DNA of 64,000 bases from contig DDFC01000036.1 in assembly GCA_002336895.1 (NCBI GenBank), positions 185,270 to 249,269 on the forward strand, given 5' to 3'. The position numbers and the translations under genes are program-made. This document shows positions 18,835 to 26,769 of this stretch, in pieces; positions within the stretch are counted from its first letter, which is position 1; each line of letters starts with the position of its first letter. A model generated the notes under the pieces. It saw nothing but the letters and a program-made list of their open reading frames with translations. It was not told where the DNA came from and did not search any database. Origin of the DNA: Verrucomicrobiaceae bacterium UBA1938. Lineage in GTDB: Bacteria > Verrucomicrobiota > Verrucomicrobiia > Verrucomicrobiales > Verrucomicrobiaceae.

Positions 18835-20175
18835 TCAGCTGGCTGATGCGTCCTCTTTCTTCCCCAGTCCAAAGCTGAAGATGATGGCGGCAGCCACGAG
18901 CATGGAGCAGGATAGATAATACAAGCCACCGACGAACGAACCGGTGAGCTTCTGCACTCCCCCCAGCACATTCGGACCGAGAAACCCACCGAGGTTCCCA
19001 AAAGAATTGATCAGACCGATGCTGCCAGCGGCAGCAGATTCAGTGAGAAAAAGCGTGGGAAAGGTCCAAAAAGCTGGCTGGTAGCTTTTGAATCCGGCAA
19101 AGGCCGTCATGAAGCAGATCATGGTCAGCACCAGATGCCCCTGCGTCTGCGGCATGAGCCCCAGAGCCGTGGACCCCATGACGATGGGCAGCACAGCGTG
19201 CCATCGCCGCTCCTTGAGCCGGTCAGAGCTCCAGCCGACCAGCAGCTGCCCGCATACCGCCACAGCCGGAGGCAGCATGATGAGCCAGGTGAGCTTGTCC
19301 ATGTCCATGCCATACCAGTCCTTGAGGATGCTGGGCATGAAAAACTCAATCCCGTAACTGCCGGTGACGGTGCAGAAGTAGGCCAGAGCCAGCAGCAGCA
19401 CCTTGGGGTGCCGCAGCGCCTCCAGAACCGTCATTCGCCTGCCACGGCTGGTCATGGCACGCTCGCGCTCCAGCTCGGTCTCCAGTGCCGCTTTTTCCTC
19501 CTCAGTGAGCCAGCGCGCCTGCCGGGGTTTGTCCACCAGCCAAAAAAGGATCATGCTGCCCAGCACCACCGCAGGCAGCGCCCAGAAGACATACACCCAC
19601 TGCCAGCCTACCATGCCCAGCACAGGAGGATGCGCGGCGTCCGCGCCGATCTGCAGCAGGGCGTTGGAAATCTTCGGGCTGACGATCTGCGCCGTAGGAG
19701 TGGCAATGAGAAACGAGGCCAGCGCGCGCGCGCGATCACGGCTGGGAAACCAGTGAGTGAGGAAGACGATCACCCCTGGGAAGAACCCCGCCTCCGCCAG
19801 CCCCAGGAGAAACCGCACGGTGTAAAACTGCCAGGGAGTTGTGACTGCCGCAGTCAAGCCAGCCATCAACCCCCAGGTGACCATGATACGACAGATCCAT
19901 TTGCGGGCGCTCCAGCGTTCCACGATGAGCGTGCCGGGGATCTCCAGCAGCACATAGCCGATAAAGAAGATACCCGCCCCCATGGCGATCACCGCGTTGT
20001 CAAACCCGGGCAGATCCCGGGTCATCGTCAGCTTGGCCACGGCTACATTCTGCCGGTCCACGTAGGCGATCATGTATCCCATGAACAGCAGCGGCAGCAG
20101 ACGCCAGAAGGCTTTGCGACGGGCGCGATCAAGCGCATCGGCATGGGAGCTGGAAGTCTGCTGGTCGGAAAACAT
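18835..20175 (-). CDS. MFS transporter, anion:cation symporter (ACS) type
   Basis: A 446-residue major facilitator with 12 predicted helices. The N-terminus LLPLLFMGYMIAYVDRQNVAVAKLTM is the typical ACS-family start (the YVDRxNV signature), with GLAEAGFFPGVI in helix 4 and WFPSRDRARA in the 4-5 loop. ACS members take up organic anions such as hexuronates, galactonate, phthalate or hydroxyphenylacetate by proton symport. No catabolic operon is adjacent, so the substrate is open. Length and topology are normal. Confidence 0.9.
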   Translation of the reverse strand: MFSDQQTSSSHADALDRARRKAFWRLLPLLFMGYMIAYVDRQNVAVAKLTMTRDLPGFDNAVIAMGAGIFFIGYVLLEIPGTLIVERWSARKWICRIMVTWGLMAGLTAAVTTPWQFYTVRFLLGLAEAGFFPGVIVFLTHWFPSRDRARALASFLIATPTAQIVSPKISNALLQIGADAAHPPVLGMVGWQWVYVFWALPAVVLGSMILFWLVDKPRQARWLTEEEKAALETELERERAMTSRGRRMTVLEALRHPKVLLLALAYFCTVTGSYGIEFFMPSILKDWYGMDMDKLTWLIMLPPAVAVCGQLLVGWSSDRLKERRWHAVLPIVMGSTALGLMPQTQGHLVLTMICFMTAFAGFKSYQPAFWTFPTLFLTESAAAGSIGLINSFGNLGGFLGPNVLGGVQKLTGSFVGGLYYLSCSMLVAAAIIFSFGLGKKEDASAS

Positions 20176-20322
20176 GGACGGTAAACCAAGCAGTCTATCT
20201 GTCAGGCAGCCAGAGGCTCAAGGACGGAATGAAAATTTGAGAAAATACTACCCCGTGCCCAGCTCGGAAAATCCGTGGGCGAAAGACCCAGCCACTGATG
20301 ATGTCACCGTCGCGTGCCCGGC

Positions 20323-20547
20323 TCAGGATTTCGGTTTCACCTGATACTTGGCCGGTGTCTTGTCGAATTTGTCCTTGCACTCTGCCGTGGCAAAAATCAC
20401 GCGCTTGCCGTCCTTGGTATTGCTGCGGAAGATCAGGCGGGCGTCTTTGTGGCAGACAGGGCACTCAGAATTGATCGGCGCATCGGCGGCTCGGCTGGAA
20501 AGCGTCAGTATGGTCGTGATGGCGAGAAGAGGCAGCAGTGTTTTCAT
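20323..20547 (-). CDS. Small secreted Cys-pair protein (YHS-like)
   Basis: A 74-residue product with signal peptide MKTLLPLLAITTILTLSSRAA. The mature part has CPVCHK followed by a short beta-rich stretch and AECKDKFDKTPAKYQVK. The order CxxC, then Cys-xx-Phe with a KTPAKY ending, resembles YHS/TRASH-like metal-binding domains; the island gene at 50205-50459 ends with the comparable FNKDPAKFAAQV. Probably a periplasmic metal-handling protein. Single gene, divergent from panB. Confidence 0.6.
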   Translation of the reverse strand: MKTLLPLLAITTILTLSSRAADAPINSECPVCHKDARLIFRSNTKDGKRVIFATAECKDKFDKTPAKYQVKPKS

Positions 20548-20697
20548 GGTTGGATCGGTTGGGATGAAAGCTGACAGCTGCGCATTTCATCGCATCGGCG
20601 CTGAACTGTCACGCATGATTTTCAGCGTGACAGCGAATCACTGCGCGCCGTAATGAATCCCTGCAGTGCCCCAAACGCACGCCAATGCCGCCCCCCC

Positions 20698-21456
20698 ATG
20701 CTGACTTCCCTTTCCGACCTGCCCCGGCGCAAAGCCCAAGGGCCCAAACTGACCGTCCTGACCGCCTACGACTACCCCACCGCACGCATGCTGGATGACG
20801 CAGGCGTGGATCTCCTGCTGGTGGGAGACTCCCTGGGCATGGTGGTGCTGGGCCTGCCGGACACCACTGGCGTGACCATGGATATGATGGTGCACCACAC
20901 GACTGCAGTCTGCCGTGGCGTCAGCCGCGCCCCAGTGATTTCCGACCTCCCGTTTGCCAGCTATCTCACGCCCGAAATGGCGGTAGCCAATGCCCGCCGC
21001 CTCATGGACTGTGGTGCCGCATGCGTGAAACTCGAAGGCGGTGTGAGCATGCTCCCGCAGGTACGTGCCATCATCGGCGCAGGCATTCCCTTTGTGGGCC
21101 ACATCGGCATGCTGCCGCAGAGTGTTAAGGAGGAAGGTGGCTACAAAAAGAAGGGCAAGACCGCTGAATCCGTTGAGCACCTTGTCGCCGATGCCCAGGC
21201 TCTGGATGAGGCCGGTGCTGTCGCCATCGTGCTGGAGAGCATCGTGCCCGCCGTGGCCACACAGATCACAGGCCGCATCAAAGCCAGCACCATCGGCATT
21301 GGTGCTGGCACAGAAACAGACGGCCAGGTGCTCGTGACTCCAGACCTCCTCGGCAGCTTTCCCTGGTTCCGCCCCCCTTTTGCCAAAGCACGAGCAGATG
21401 TCGCAGGAGAAACGATGCGAGCCGTGCGCGAATACATGGCGGAGGTGCAGGCGTAA
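20698..21456 (+). CDS. panB: 3-methyl-2-oxobutanoate hydroxymethyltransferase
   Basis: About 252 residues from the ATG at 20698; an in-frame ATG at 20653 would add 15 poorly conserved residues. PanB signatures are present: TVLTAYDYPTARMLD, LLVGDSLGMVVLG (metal-binding Asp), VISDLPF, CVKLEGG (metal Glu region), HIGMLPQSV and IVLESIVP with the catalytic Glu, then IGIGAGTETDGQVLV. It transfers a hydroxymethyl group from 5,10-methylene-THF to ketoisovalerate, the first step of pantothenate synthesis. It is the last chromosomal gene before the island. Confidence 0.95.
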   Translation: MLTSLSDLPRRKAQGPKLTVLTAYDYPTARMLDDAGVDLLLVGDSLGMVVLGLPDTTGVTMDMMVHHTTAVCRGVSRAPVISDLPFASYLTPEMAVANARRLMDCGAACVKLEGGVSMLPQVRAIIGAGIPFVGHIGMLPQSVKEEGGYKKKGKTAESVEHLVADAQALDEAGAVAIVLESIVPAVATQITGRIKASTIGIGAGTETDGQVLVTPDLLGSFPWFRPPFAKARADVAGETMRAVREYMAEVQA

Positions 21457-21474
21457 GCCCCCCTCTCTTTCAGG

Positions 21475-21513
21475 CTCATGCTGCTTCTCACACTGTTTTG
21501 TGAGCAGCATGAG
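21475..21513 (+). terminator. Long hairpin downstream of panB
   Basis: Arms CTCATGCTGCT...CAC (21475-21491) and GTGAGCAGCATGAG (21500-21513) pair with a 3-nt bulge. No immediate T-run follows. Probably a transcription or processing signal after panB. Confidence 0.5.
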
Positions 21514-21541
21514 TGTGGCTGACGCTCGCTTTTTGCATCAG

Positions 21542-21563
21542 CAGCGGATTGCCCGCTGTTTTT
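21542..21563 (+). terminator. Rho-independent terminator
   Basis: CAGCGG (21542-21547) and CCGCTG (21553-21558) form a stem followed directly by TTTTT (21559-21563). It ends panB-side transcription just before the island's left attachment site. Confidence 0.6.
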
Positions 21564-21594
21564 CCATCGCGTGCACCACATTGATTTTTTCAAA

Positions 21595-21625
21595 GTGGTG
21601 GCAGAGGGGAGATTTGAACTCCCGA
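21595..21625. repeat. Left attachment site (31-bp tRNA-Met 3' fragment)
   Basis: Identical to 62062-62092. It covers the T-arm, acceptor 3' strand and CCA of tRNA-Met on the minus strand; the sequence beyond 21625 no longer matches tRNA, so this copy is not a functional tRNA. Immediately left is CACCACATTGA (21574-21584) facing TCAAAGTGGTG (21590-21600), an imperfect hairpin that would be the original chromosomal 3' flank of the tRNA. Confidence 0.92.
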
Positions 21626-21703
21626 GTCAAAAATCACGATCCACAGACGTCCATGAAAGCGTTAATTCATTGCCAATGAACTATTTATTTTTCAACGGAC
21701 ATT

Positions 21704-21736
21704 GCTGGACAAAGCTGGATGTTCTTAGCTATGTTC
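21704..21736. repeat. Left-end integrase arm-type motif (putative)
   Basis: GCTGGAC at 21704 followed by ATGTTCTTAGCTATGTTC at 21719-21736. The same pair occurs at the right end (61985 and 62002-62019) in the same order, with one T/C difference. The position just inside the attachment site and beside the integrase start fits arm-binding sites; function is inferred. Confidence 0.6.
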
Positions 21737-21740
21737 ACAG

Positions 21741-22892
21741 GTGGCCAGCCTCTGGAAACATCCTGAAAGCAAATTCTTCTTCGCGTGCTTTACCGACCGT
21801 GCAGGTCGTCGGCTGAAGCGCTCAACGAAGGAGACCAACCGTGCAAACGCACAAAAGATTGCCGATGGCTATGAGCTGGCCGCACGGCAAAAGCAGACGG
21901 TCCGGCAGATCAGAACTGTCATTGGTGAGCTGCACAAGACAATCACAGGCCAGGATGTTGCCACCCTCACCTTTCGAGAGCATTGCGACAACTGGCTGGC
22001 TGAAAAGAAAGGCACCGCGCCTGCAACGCTCGTTTTTTATAGGGGATCGGTGAAGAAGTTCCTAACGTTTCTTGGAGAACGAGCGGATTCCGACATCAGC
22101 GAAATTGATGCAAAAACCATCCTCGCCTATCGAAACGAACTTATCACCTTGGTCAGCCCCAAGACAGTCAATCATGACATGAAGACAGTAAAAGCGTTGT
22201 TCAAAGCAGCGCGACGAGATCATCTACTGGTAGATGATCCAACGGAATTCATCGAAACCGTAAAGGGGCGCACAGATGCTAATCGCCGTCCATTTACCAT
22301 GGAGGAGGTAAAGCGCGTATTGGCTGTCGCCAATGATGAATGGAGGAGCATGATCATGTTCGGGTTGTACACCGGCCTGCGCATTTCAGATGTGGCAATG
22401 CTTCGATGGTGCAACGTGGACTTGGAGAAGAAGGAAATCGCAATCGTCGTGCAAAAGACTGGCAAGTCGCTGATTCTTCCCGTCGCTGGTCCGCTGGCAT
22501 CTCATTTGGAATCCATGCCATCTTCGGACGATCCTCGCGCTCCTTTGCACCCCAAAGCCAACGGCACCTGGGAACGAGAAGGAAGGACAGGCAGGCTTGG
22601 AAATCAGTTCTCTGAACTACTGATAGATGCGGGTTTGCGCAAACCACCGCTAAAAACGAGCTTGAAGAAAGGGCAAAAAGCTCGTCGCGAGGCTCAAGAG
22701 CTTTCGTTCCACTGCCTGCGACACACCGCCATCTCACTTATGAAAGAGGCGGGCATCCCGGAATCCGTGGTCATGGCGATTGTTGGCCATTCGAGCAAGG
22801 AGGTGTCAGCCCGCTACACCCATGTCGGCAGCGAAGCAATGCAGAAGGCGGCAGACGCACTTCCTGATATTATGCTTTCGCACAAAACATGA
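21741..22892 (+). CDS. Tyrosine recombinase (island integrase)
   Basis: A 383-residue site-specific recombinase starting at GTG 21741. An N-terminal arm-binding part and a SAM-like core-binding domain (about 75-165) precede the catalytic domain. All active-site residues are visible: Arg214 in TGLRISD, Lys239, His324 and Arg327 in HCLRHT, His350 in VGHSS and the nucleophile Tyr359 in RYTHV. It should catalyse integration and excision of the island at the tRNA-Met 3' end. It reads inward from the left attachment site, and an arm-like motif lies only 4 nt upstream of the start, so integrase binding could autoregulate it. It appears intact. Confidence 0.95.
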   Translation: MASLWKHPESKFFFACFTDRAGRRLKRSTKETNRANAQKIADGYELAARQKQTVRQIRTVIGELHKTITGQDVATLTFREHCDNWLAEKKGTAPATLVFYRGSVKKFLTFLGERADSDISEIDAKTILAYRNELITLVSPKTVNHDMKTVKALFKAARRDHLLVDDPTEFIETVKGRTDANRRPFTMEEVKRVLAVANDEWRSMIMFGLYTGLRISDVAMLRWCNVDLEKKEIAIVVQKTGKSLILPVAGPLASHLESMPSSDDPRAPLHPKANGTWEREGRTGRLGNQFSELLIDAGLRKPPLKTSLKKGQKARREAQELSFHCLRHTAISLMKEAGIPESVVMAIVGHSSKEVSARYTHVGSEAMQKAADALPDIMLSHKT

Positions 22893-22934
22893 GCTGTTTG
22901 CAGGCGGAGCCGAAATGAATAGAACCATATCGCG

Positions 22935-24002
22935 ATGAATATTCCTGATTCCCCTGCCCCATGGGCACTATCCCTCGCAAATAATATCAGTACGGATCAT
23001 TGGAATGCGCTCAAGAATCCAGGAAAATTTACATCTGAAGAACGAATAAACGCAGCAAGAATTATTCAGGCGCTTGTCGAAGTGGGAGCAAGAGAAGTCA
23101 ACAAGCCCAGGAACGCTAAGCGGGGTCCAAAACCACGTGGAAAATCCAATCAAACAGATGACGATATTGCGAGTCTTTGGTCATGCATTCGCATGATTCT
23201 GGAACTCCCGAGCAAAACGAGCCTTCCGTCAATTTCCACAAAAGCAGGTTCTGTGCTCCAGCATTCACGAGCTTTCATTGAGAATCACTTATTACTTACA
23301 ACTGAAGAAGCCAGGATTGTTCAATTTCACCTAATGTCTTGGAGTCGAGCAACTCCCGACATTTCTGAAGAATGCAAAAATTTGCCCAAACCCATCAAGG
23401 AATTGAATCCTCCGGTCAGCCTTGAGTCTTGGGCAGGTTCCGAATCCCCTCAAGAGAAAGTTGGAGGTAGTCGCCCAAAGCGCTCAAAGCGCACCCAACA
23501 TCTGGATGCAACTTTCGTAAGCCTCGTCCGTCTGATGGAATTGCACAAAGCCCCATTGCTTCATGACAAACGCGTAACAATTTTCACGGATGATCGTGAC
23601 GAAGAGTGGCGTCACCTGGAGTTTCATGAATTCAATTCCCCCCAAGAACTAGGTCTCAAGAAAAAAGACATTCTATGGACAGTCATCGGGAGACTGTTCC
23701 ATCTGAAAACAATTCTTCATCAAGCCAGCTTTGCTTGGTCCCCTAATGACGCAGAGCACCTAATATTTGAGCTGGAAAATGCGAACAGACCACTTGGGCA
23801 GTCACTAAAAAAATCTGGAATCGACCCGTCACTAAAAAAAACTGAGATCAATCCCGTCATCGCGAATCTTAGCACACTGAAAAGAATCATTGTTTCCTCA
23901 TCCGATCGTCAAGGCATTGGCCCTTTCAGCTCTTTTCTTCCTTCGTTCATTTATAAATCGTTTCCGCTCCCGGCGTTACCAGGTCAGATCGTAGCAGGCT
24001 AA
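22935..24002 (+). CDS. Orphan protein next to the integrase
   Basis: A 355-residue protein I do not recognise. It has no signal peptide and no membrane helix. Residues 55-75 are a basic stretch (NKPRNAKRGPKPRGKSNQ), residues 150-195 a polar linker ending in a second basic patch (GSRPKRSKRTQHLD), and the C-terminal half is helical. Base composition is visibly more AT-rich than the flanking genes, suggesting separate acquisition. It follows the integrase by 42 nt and may be cotranscribed. The basic linkers would fit a DNA-associated protein, but that is inference only. Confidence 0.65.
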   Translation: MNIPDSPAPWALSLANNISTDHWNALKNPGKFTSEERINAARIIQALVEVGAREVNKPRNAKRGPKPRGKSNQTDDDIASLWSCIRMILELPSKTSLPSISTKAGSVLQHSRAFIENHLLLTTEEARIVQFHLMSWSRATPDISEECKNLPKPIKELNPPVSLESWAGSESPQEKVGGSRPKRSKRTQHLDATFVSLVRLMELHKAPLLHDKRVTIFTDDRDEEWRHLEFHEFNSPQELGLKKKDILWTVIGRLFHLKTILHQASFAWSPNDAEHLIFELENANRPLGQSLKKSGIDPSLKKTEINPVIANLSTLKRIIVSSSDRQGIGPFSSFLPSFIYKSFPLPALPGQIVAG

Positions 24003-24159
24003 CCCCTTGCGTCGCATCTGCGGGCCCCTACAAAGTGTCGTATGAGGCACACGATGCAGCAAAAGACCCGTCAAAAAAAGGGACCTGCAATTCCCTGCCT
24101 ATCCGCGTTATAAGAACTTGAGAGGTCGGGATTAACCCTGGCCATTTTCATCTACCCAC

Positions 24160-24372
24160 ATGCCCCGGCGAACTCATTATTCGCCCTGCATCGACCGGGT
24201 CATCGTCTGCGCATTGTATCATGAAGGCCGGCGACTACGCCGTCCCATGACAAGACTGGTCAACGACCTGCTTATCTCATCCCTGCAACACACGCAGGGA
24301 TGGAGCATCGCTGCCACGCAGAAGAGCGTCCCGGCTCAGGGCCGCATTCAGGAGACTGGTACCATCCGCTAG
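24160..24372 (+). CDS. Small conserved-looking basic protein
   Basis: A 70-residue frame starting MPRRTHYSPCIDRVIVCALYHEG..., with an Arg-rich segment and PMTRLVNDLL, then GWSIA. The pattern (R-x-H-Y-S-P near the start, a middle helix ending in P-M-T-x-L-x-x-x-L-L, and a G-W) has the look of a small ribbon-helix-helix-like protein of mobile elements, but I cannot name the family. It lies upstream of a hairpin and the 175-residue gene. No strong ribosome binding site is visible. Confidence 0.45.
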   Translation: MPRRTHYSPCIDRVIVCALYHEGRRLRRPMTRLVNDLLISSLQHTQGWSIAATQKSVPAQGRIQETGTIR

Positions 24373-24407
24373 TCTCACCACGTCGCCGCACCAGCCCGAT
24401 TCATCAC

Positions 24408-24441
24408 ACCCGGTCTCTCTCGCCAGAGGGCCGGGTATTTT
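24408..24441 (+). terminator. Hairpin with T-rich tail upstream of the DNA-processing genes
   Basis: ACCCGG (24408-24413) pairs with CCGGGT (24431-24436), with an inner CTCT/AGAG stem, and is followed by ATTTTGTTG. It lies about 70 nt upstream of the next start. Terminator or attenuator; it is the first of several similar intergenic hairpins in this module. Confidence 0.5.
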
Positions 24442-24509
24442 GTTGTCGGGCCATATGGCGGCTTCCCCCCCCCCAAGCACACCCACCCCACATCAGGAGA
24501 CACACCACC

Positions 24510-25037
24510 ATGGCCATCAAACTCAGCGCCAACTACAGCAAAAAACTCGGCCTGCCCCAATACAGCAGCCATAGCTTCAGCGCCTCGGTTGAAGTCGAAC
24601 TCAATGACATCACCCAGGTCGAAGCCGAAGTGCAGAAGCTCTACCAGCTCTTGCAGCAATCCGTCGATCAGGAAATCCAGCACCCAGGCTTCGTCCCGGC
24701 GTCCAGCACGAACGGCAACAGTCGTGCCGAACAGGGGCCCAAGGGACGCAGCCAGCCGCTCAACGGCCATGGTCGTCCGCCCGCACTGTCGAGCGCCGAC
24801 CGCTGGAACTGCACTGACGGTCAGCGCGGGTTCATCCTGCGCATCGTCAACGAAAACCCCGGTATCACCAAACAGGTGGCTGAGGATCTGTCTCAGCAGC
24901 TCTTCGGCCTCAGCGTCAAGCAGCTCAACAAGATGCAGGCCTCCCAGTTGATCGAGGATCTGCTCGTCATGGCGGGGAAGCCCGCTCCACGCCAGACCCG
25001 CTGGCAGCAGCAACCCACCAACGCCCAAGCCGCATGA
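24510..25037 (+). CDS. Island protein preceding the nuclease (putative recombination accessory)
   Basis: A 175-residue cytoplasmic protein starting at ATG 24510, with a good Shine-Dalgarno CAGGAGA at 24493-24499. The N-terminal 60 residues (KLSANYSKKLGLPQYSSHSF, then VEVELNDI) look like a beta domain found in mobile-element proteins; a low-complexity linker follows; the C-terminal 60 residues (TDGQRGFILRIVNENPGI, QLFGLSVKQLNKMQASQLIEDLL) form a small helical domain of the kind found at the end of phage recombination proteins. Its stop overlaps the nuclease start by 4 nt, implying joint action. Family name uncertain. Confidence 0.7.
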   Translation: MAIKLSANYSKKLGLPQYSSHSFSASVEVELNDITQVEAEVQKLYQLLQQSVDQEIQHPGFVPASSTNGNSRAEQGPKGRSQPLNGHGRPPALSSADRWNCTDGQRGFILRIVNENPGITKQVAEDLSQQLFGLSVKQLNKMQASQLIEDLLVMAGKPAPRQTRWQQQPTNAQAA

Positions 25038-25846
25038 ACACGCCCGCTGCCTCATCACCTGAGCGCAGCGAGCAGGACGTCCTCACCGCATTGCAGGCAA
25101 CGGTGTCAGCTTCCCGGCTGTCGCTGTTCCTGCAATGCCGGTTGAAGTTCTACTTCCGCTACGTGCTCAAGCTCAAGAAGCCCAAGACAGCCTCGCTCCA
25201 TCTCGGCAATGCGGTTCACGCCGTATTGAAAGCCTGGAACAAGGCACGCTGGGTGCAGAAGCCGCTTTCGCTCAAGGTGGTCCATGAGACCTACCAAACA
25301 GCTTGGGCGGACGATACCGAGGGATCGGTGGAATGGGAACCCGGGGAGGAAGAGGCCGACAAAACCACCGGCTGGCGTCTGCTCGATACCTACCTGCGTG
25401 AAAGCCACCTCCCTGCCGCCATCAAACCTGACGCCGTGGAAGTCCCGGTGGAGGCCGATTTGCAGCAGCATGGGCTGCCCCGCCTGATCGGCATCCTTGA
25501 TCTGGTGCAGCAACGCCAGATCATCGACTACAAGACCAGCGCCACCACTCCCAACGCTGACAAGGTCGCACACACCACGGAAATCCAAACCAGCAGCTAC
25601 TCCATCCTGTACCGGCACAACACCGGCGCACAGGAGGCAGGCATGCAGCTGCATCACCTGGTCAAACTCAAGAACCCCAAGGTGGTCATCACCACGCTGC
25701 CTCCCATGAGCCCAGGCCAGGAAACCCGGCTGTTCCGCCAGATGGAGGCCTACCTCGAAGGACTACAGCGCCGCGACTTCATCCCTTCGCCTGGGATGCA
25801 GTGCTCAAGCTGCGAGTTCTTCAACGAATGCCGTCGATGGCATTGA
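25034..25846 (+). CDS. Cas4/RecB-like PD-(D/E)XK nuclease with Fe-S cysteines
   Basis: A 270-residue single-domain nuclease. The N-terminal SASRLSLFLQCRLKFYFRY motif with Cys35 and HLGNAVH with His62 start the fold; the catalytic core is GILDLV (Asp156) and IIDYKT (Asp165, Lys167). Cys257, Cys260 and Cys266 near the end, with Cys35, would make the four-cysteine iron-sulfur cluster known from AddB and Cas4. No cas1/cas2 or CRISPR is nearby, so it belongs to a DNA-processing or recombination module rather than CRISPR adaptation. It is coupled by overlap to the 175-residue gene upstream. Confidence 0.85.
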   Translation: MNTPAASSPERSEQDVLTALQATVSASRLSLFLQCRLKFYFRYVLKLKKPKTASLHLGNAVHAVLKAWNKARWVQKPLSLKVVHETYQTAWADDTEGSVEWEPGEEEADKTTGWRLLDTYLRESHLPAAIKPDAVEVPVEADLQQHGLPRLIGILDLVQQRQIIDYKTSATTPNADKVAHTTEIQTSSYSILYRHNTGAQEAGMQLHHLVKLKNPKVVITTLPPMSPGQETRLFRQMEAYLEGLQRRDFIPSPGMQCSSCEFFNECRRWH

Positions 25847-25907
25847 ACCCTGCTGCAGGCCGGCGCTCACCACGAGCGCCGCCCTGTGGCCCATCCCCAC
25901 ATCTACA

Positions 25908-26291
25908 ATGAAACATCTCATCCTCATCACCGGCCTGCTGATGCTGTTCGCCCCGAACATGCACGCTGGCTGGTTCTTCGACGATCCGCCGCCCCCACCT
26001 CCGGACCTCGGTCCGGAATACCGGGCCAAGATCTCCAAACTCGAAGAACGAATGTCGGAACAGCAGGCAAACGCCGACCGCTGGAAGATTGCCACAGGCA
26101 GTCTCGCGTGCGGAGCCCTGCTGTTATTTGTCATCGGAACGGCCCTCGGGGCCAAAACCCGCCAGCACTATGATGGAACAACAAGACTGGGACGAACAGT
26201 CCCCACCGCTACCCCGGCAGCTGCCAACGGTGCCCGCCACCACGTGGGCGAAACAGGTCAGTCAGATCGTCGTCAAACGATGGCAGCCTGA
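25908..26291 (+). CDS. Small exported/membrane protein with polyproline segment
   Basis: A 127-residue product: signal-like start MKHLILITGLLMLFAPNMHA, a run of prolines (DDPPPPPPDLGP), a short coiled-coil (ISKLEERMSEQQANADRW) and one membrane helix (GSLACGALLLFVIGTALGA, about 65-83). The last 40 residues are encoded in a region shared with the next gene in another frame, so the true C-terminus could be less meaningful. No family recognised. It is an odd neighbour for nuclease and ligase genes. Confidence 0.55.
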   Translation: MKHLILITGLLMLFAPNMHAGWFFDDPPPPPPDLGPEYRAKISKLEERMSEQQANADRWKIATGSLACGALLLFVIGTALGAKTRQHYDGTTRLGRTVPTATPAAANGARHHVGETGQSDRRQTMAA

Positions 26292-26679
26292 GCCGCTCAG
26301 CGAACCGGTGGTTGATCAGGACCTGCCTCAGCTCAGCGCCATTGAGCGCTCGGCAGAGGTCGTCTGCTTCACCTGGCGCCGGTTCGAATACTGGATCTCA
26401 CCGCGGGGCATCCTCCGCGAATGGTTCAAGTTCAATCTGCGTCTCGCCCTTGGACTTGCGGTGCCTGCCTTGCTGGTGGCACCGCTGGTCACACTGGCCT
26501 TGCAGCAGTTCAATGTCTGGATCGATCTCATTACGCGGACCACCTCCAACATGGTGCTCGTCCCGCTTTCAGCTCTGCTGGTCATCGGCCTCATTTGCGG
26601 GCTGATTTCCATCGGCAAATCGATCCTCACGATGCGCCTGCGCCAGCAGCACCAGCGCCGGGATCCGTACAACTACTGA
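26170..26679 (+). CDS. Small two-helix membrane protein overlapping its upstream neighbour
   Basis: About 169 residues from the ATG at 26170 (a second ATG follows at once at 26173). A Pro/Glu-rich cytoplasmic N-terminus of about 90 residues is followed by two membrane helices (LALGLAVPALLVAPLVTLAL and MVLVPLSALLVIGLICGLI) and a basic tail. It overlaps the end of the 127-residue gene by about 120 nt in another frame. No family recognised; by position it may work with the upstream membrane protein. Confidence 0.55.
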   Translation: MMEQQDWDEQSPPLPRQLPTVPATTWAKQVSQIVVKRWQPEPLSEPVVDQDLPQLSAIERSAEVVCFTWRRFEYWISPRGILREWFKFNLRLALGLAVPALLVAPLVTLALQQFNVWIDLITRTTSNMVLVPLSALLVIGLICGLISIGKSILTMRLRQQHQRRDPYNY

Positions 26680-26710
26680 CGCGGAACCCACGTCTCAACA
26701 CCCCACCCCA

Positions 26711-26745
26711 AGAGCCGGATGATCGCAGGATCGTCCGGCTCTTTT
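26711..26745 (+). terminator. Strong terminator-like hairpin before the ligase
   Basis: AGAGCCGGA (26711-26719) pairs with TCCGGCTCT (26734-26742), with an inner GATC/GATC stem, followed by TTTTC. The ligase start is 25 nt after the T-run. Confidence 0.7.
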
Positions 26746-26769
26746 CATTTCAAGAAAGGAACACAACTC

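Noticed and set aside
21595..21690. Possible second complete tRNA at the left attachment site
   Set aside because: Only the 3' 30 nt match tRNA; no 5' acceptor strand, D-arm or anticodon stem can be formed with the following sequence.
25034..25846. CRISPR-associated Cas4
   Set aside because: The fold and cysteines match, but no cas1, cas2 or repeat array exists in the window, so a CRISPR role is unsupported.
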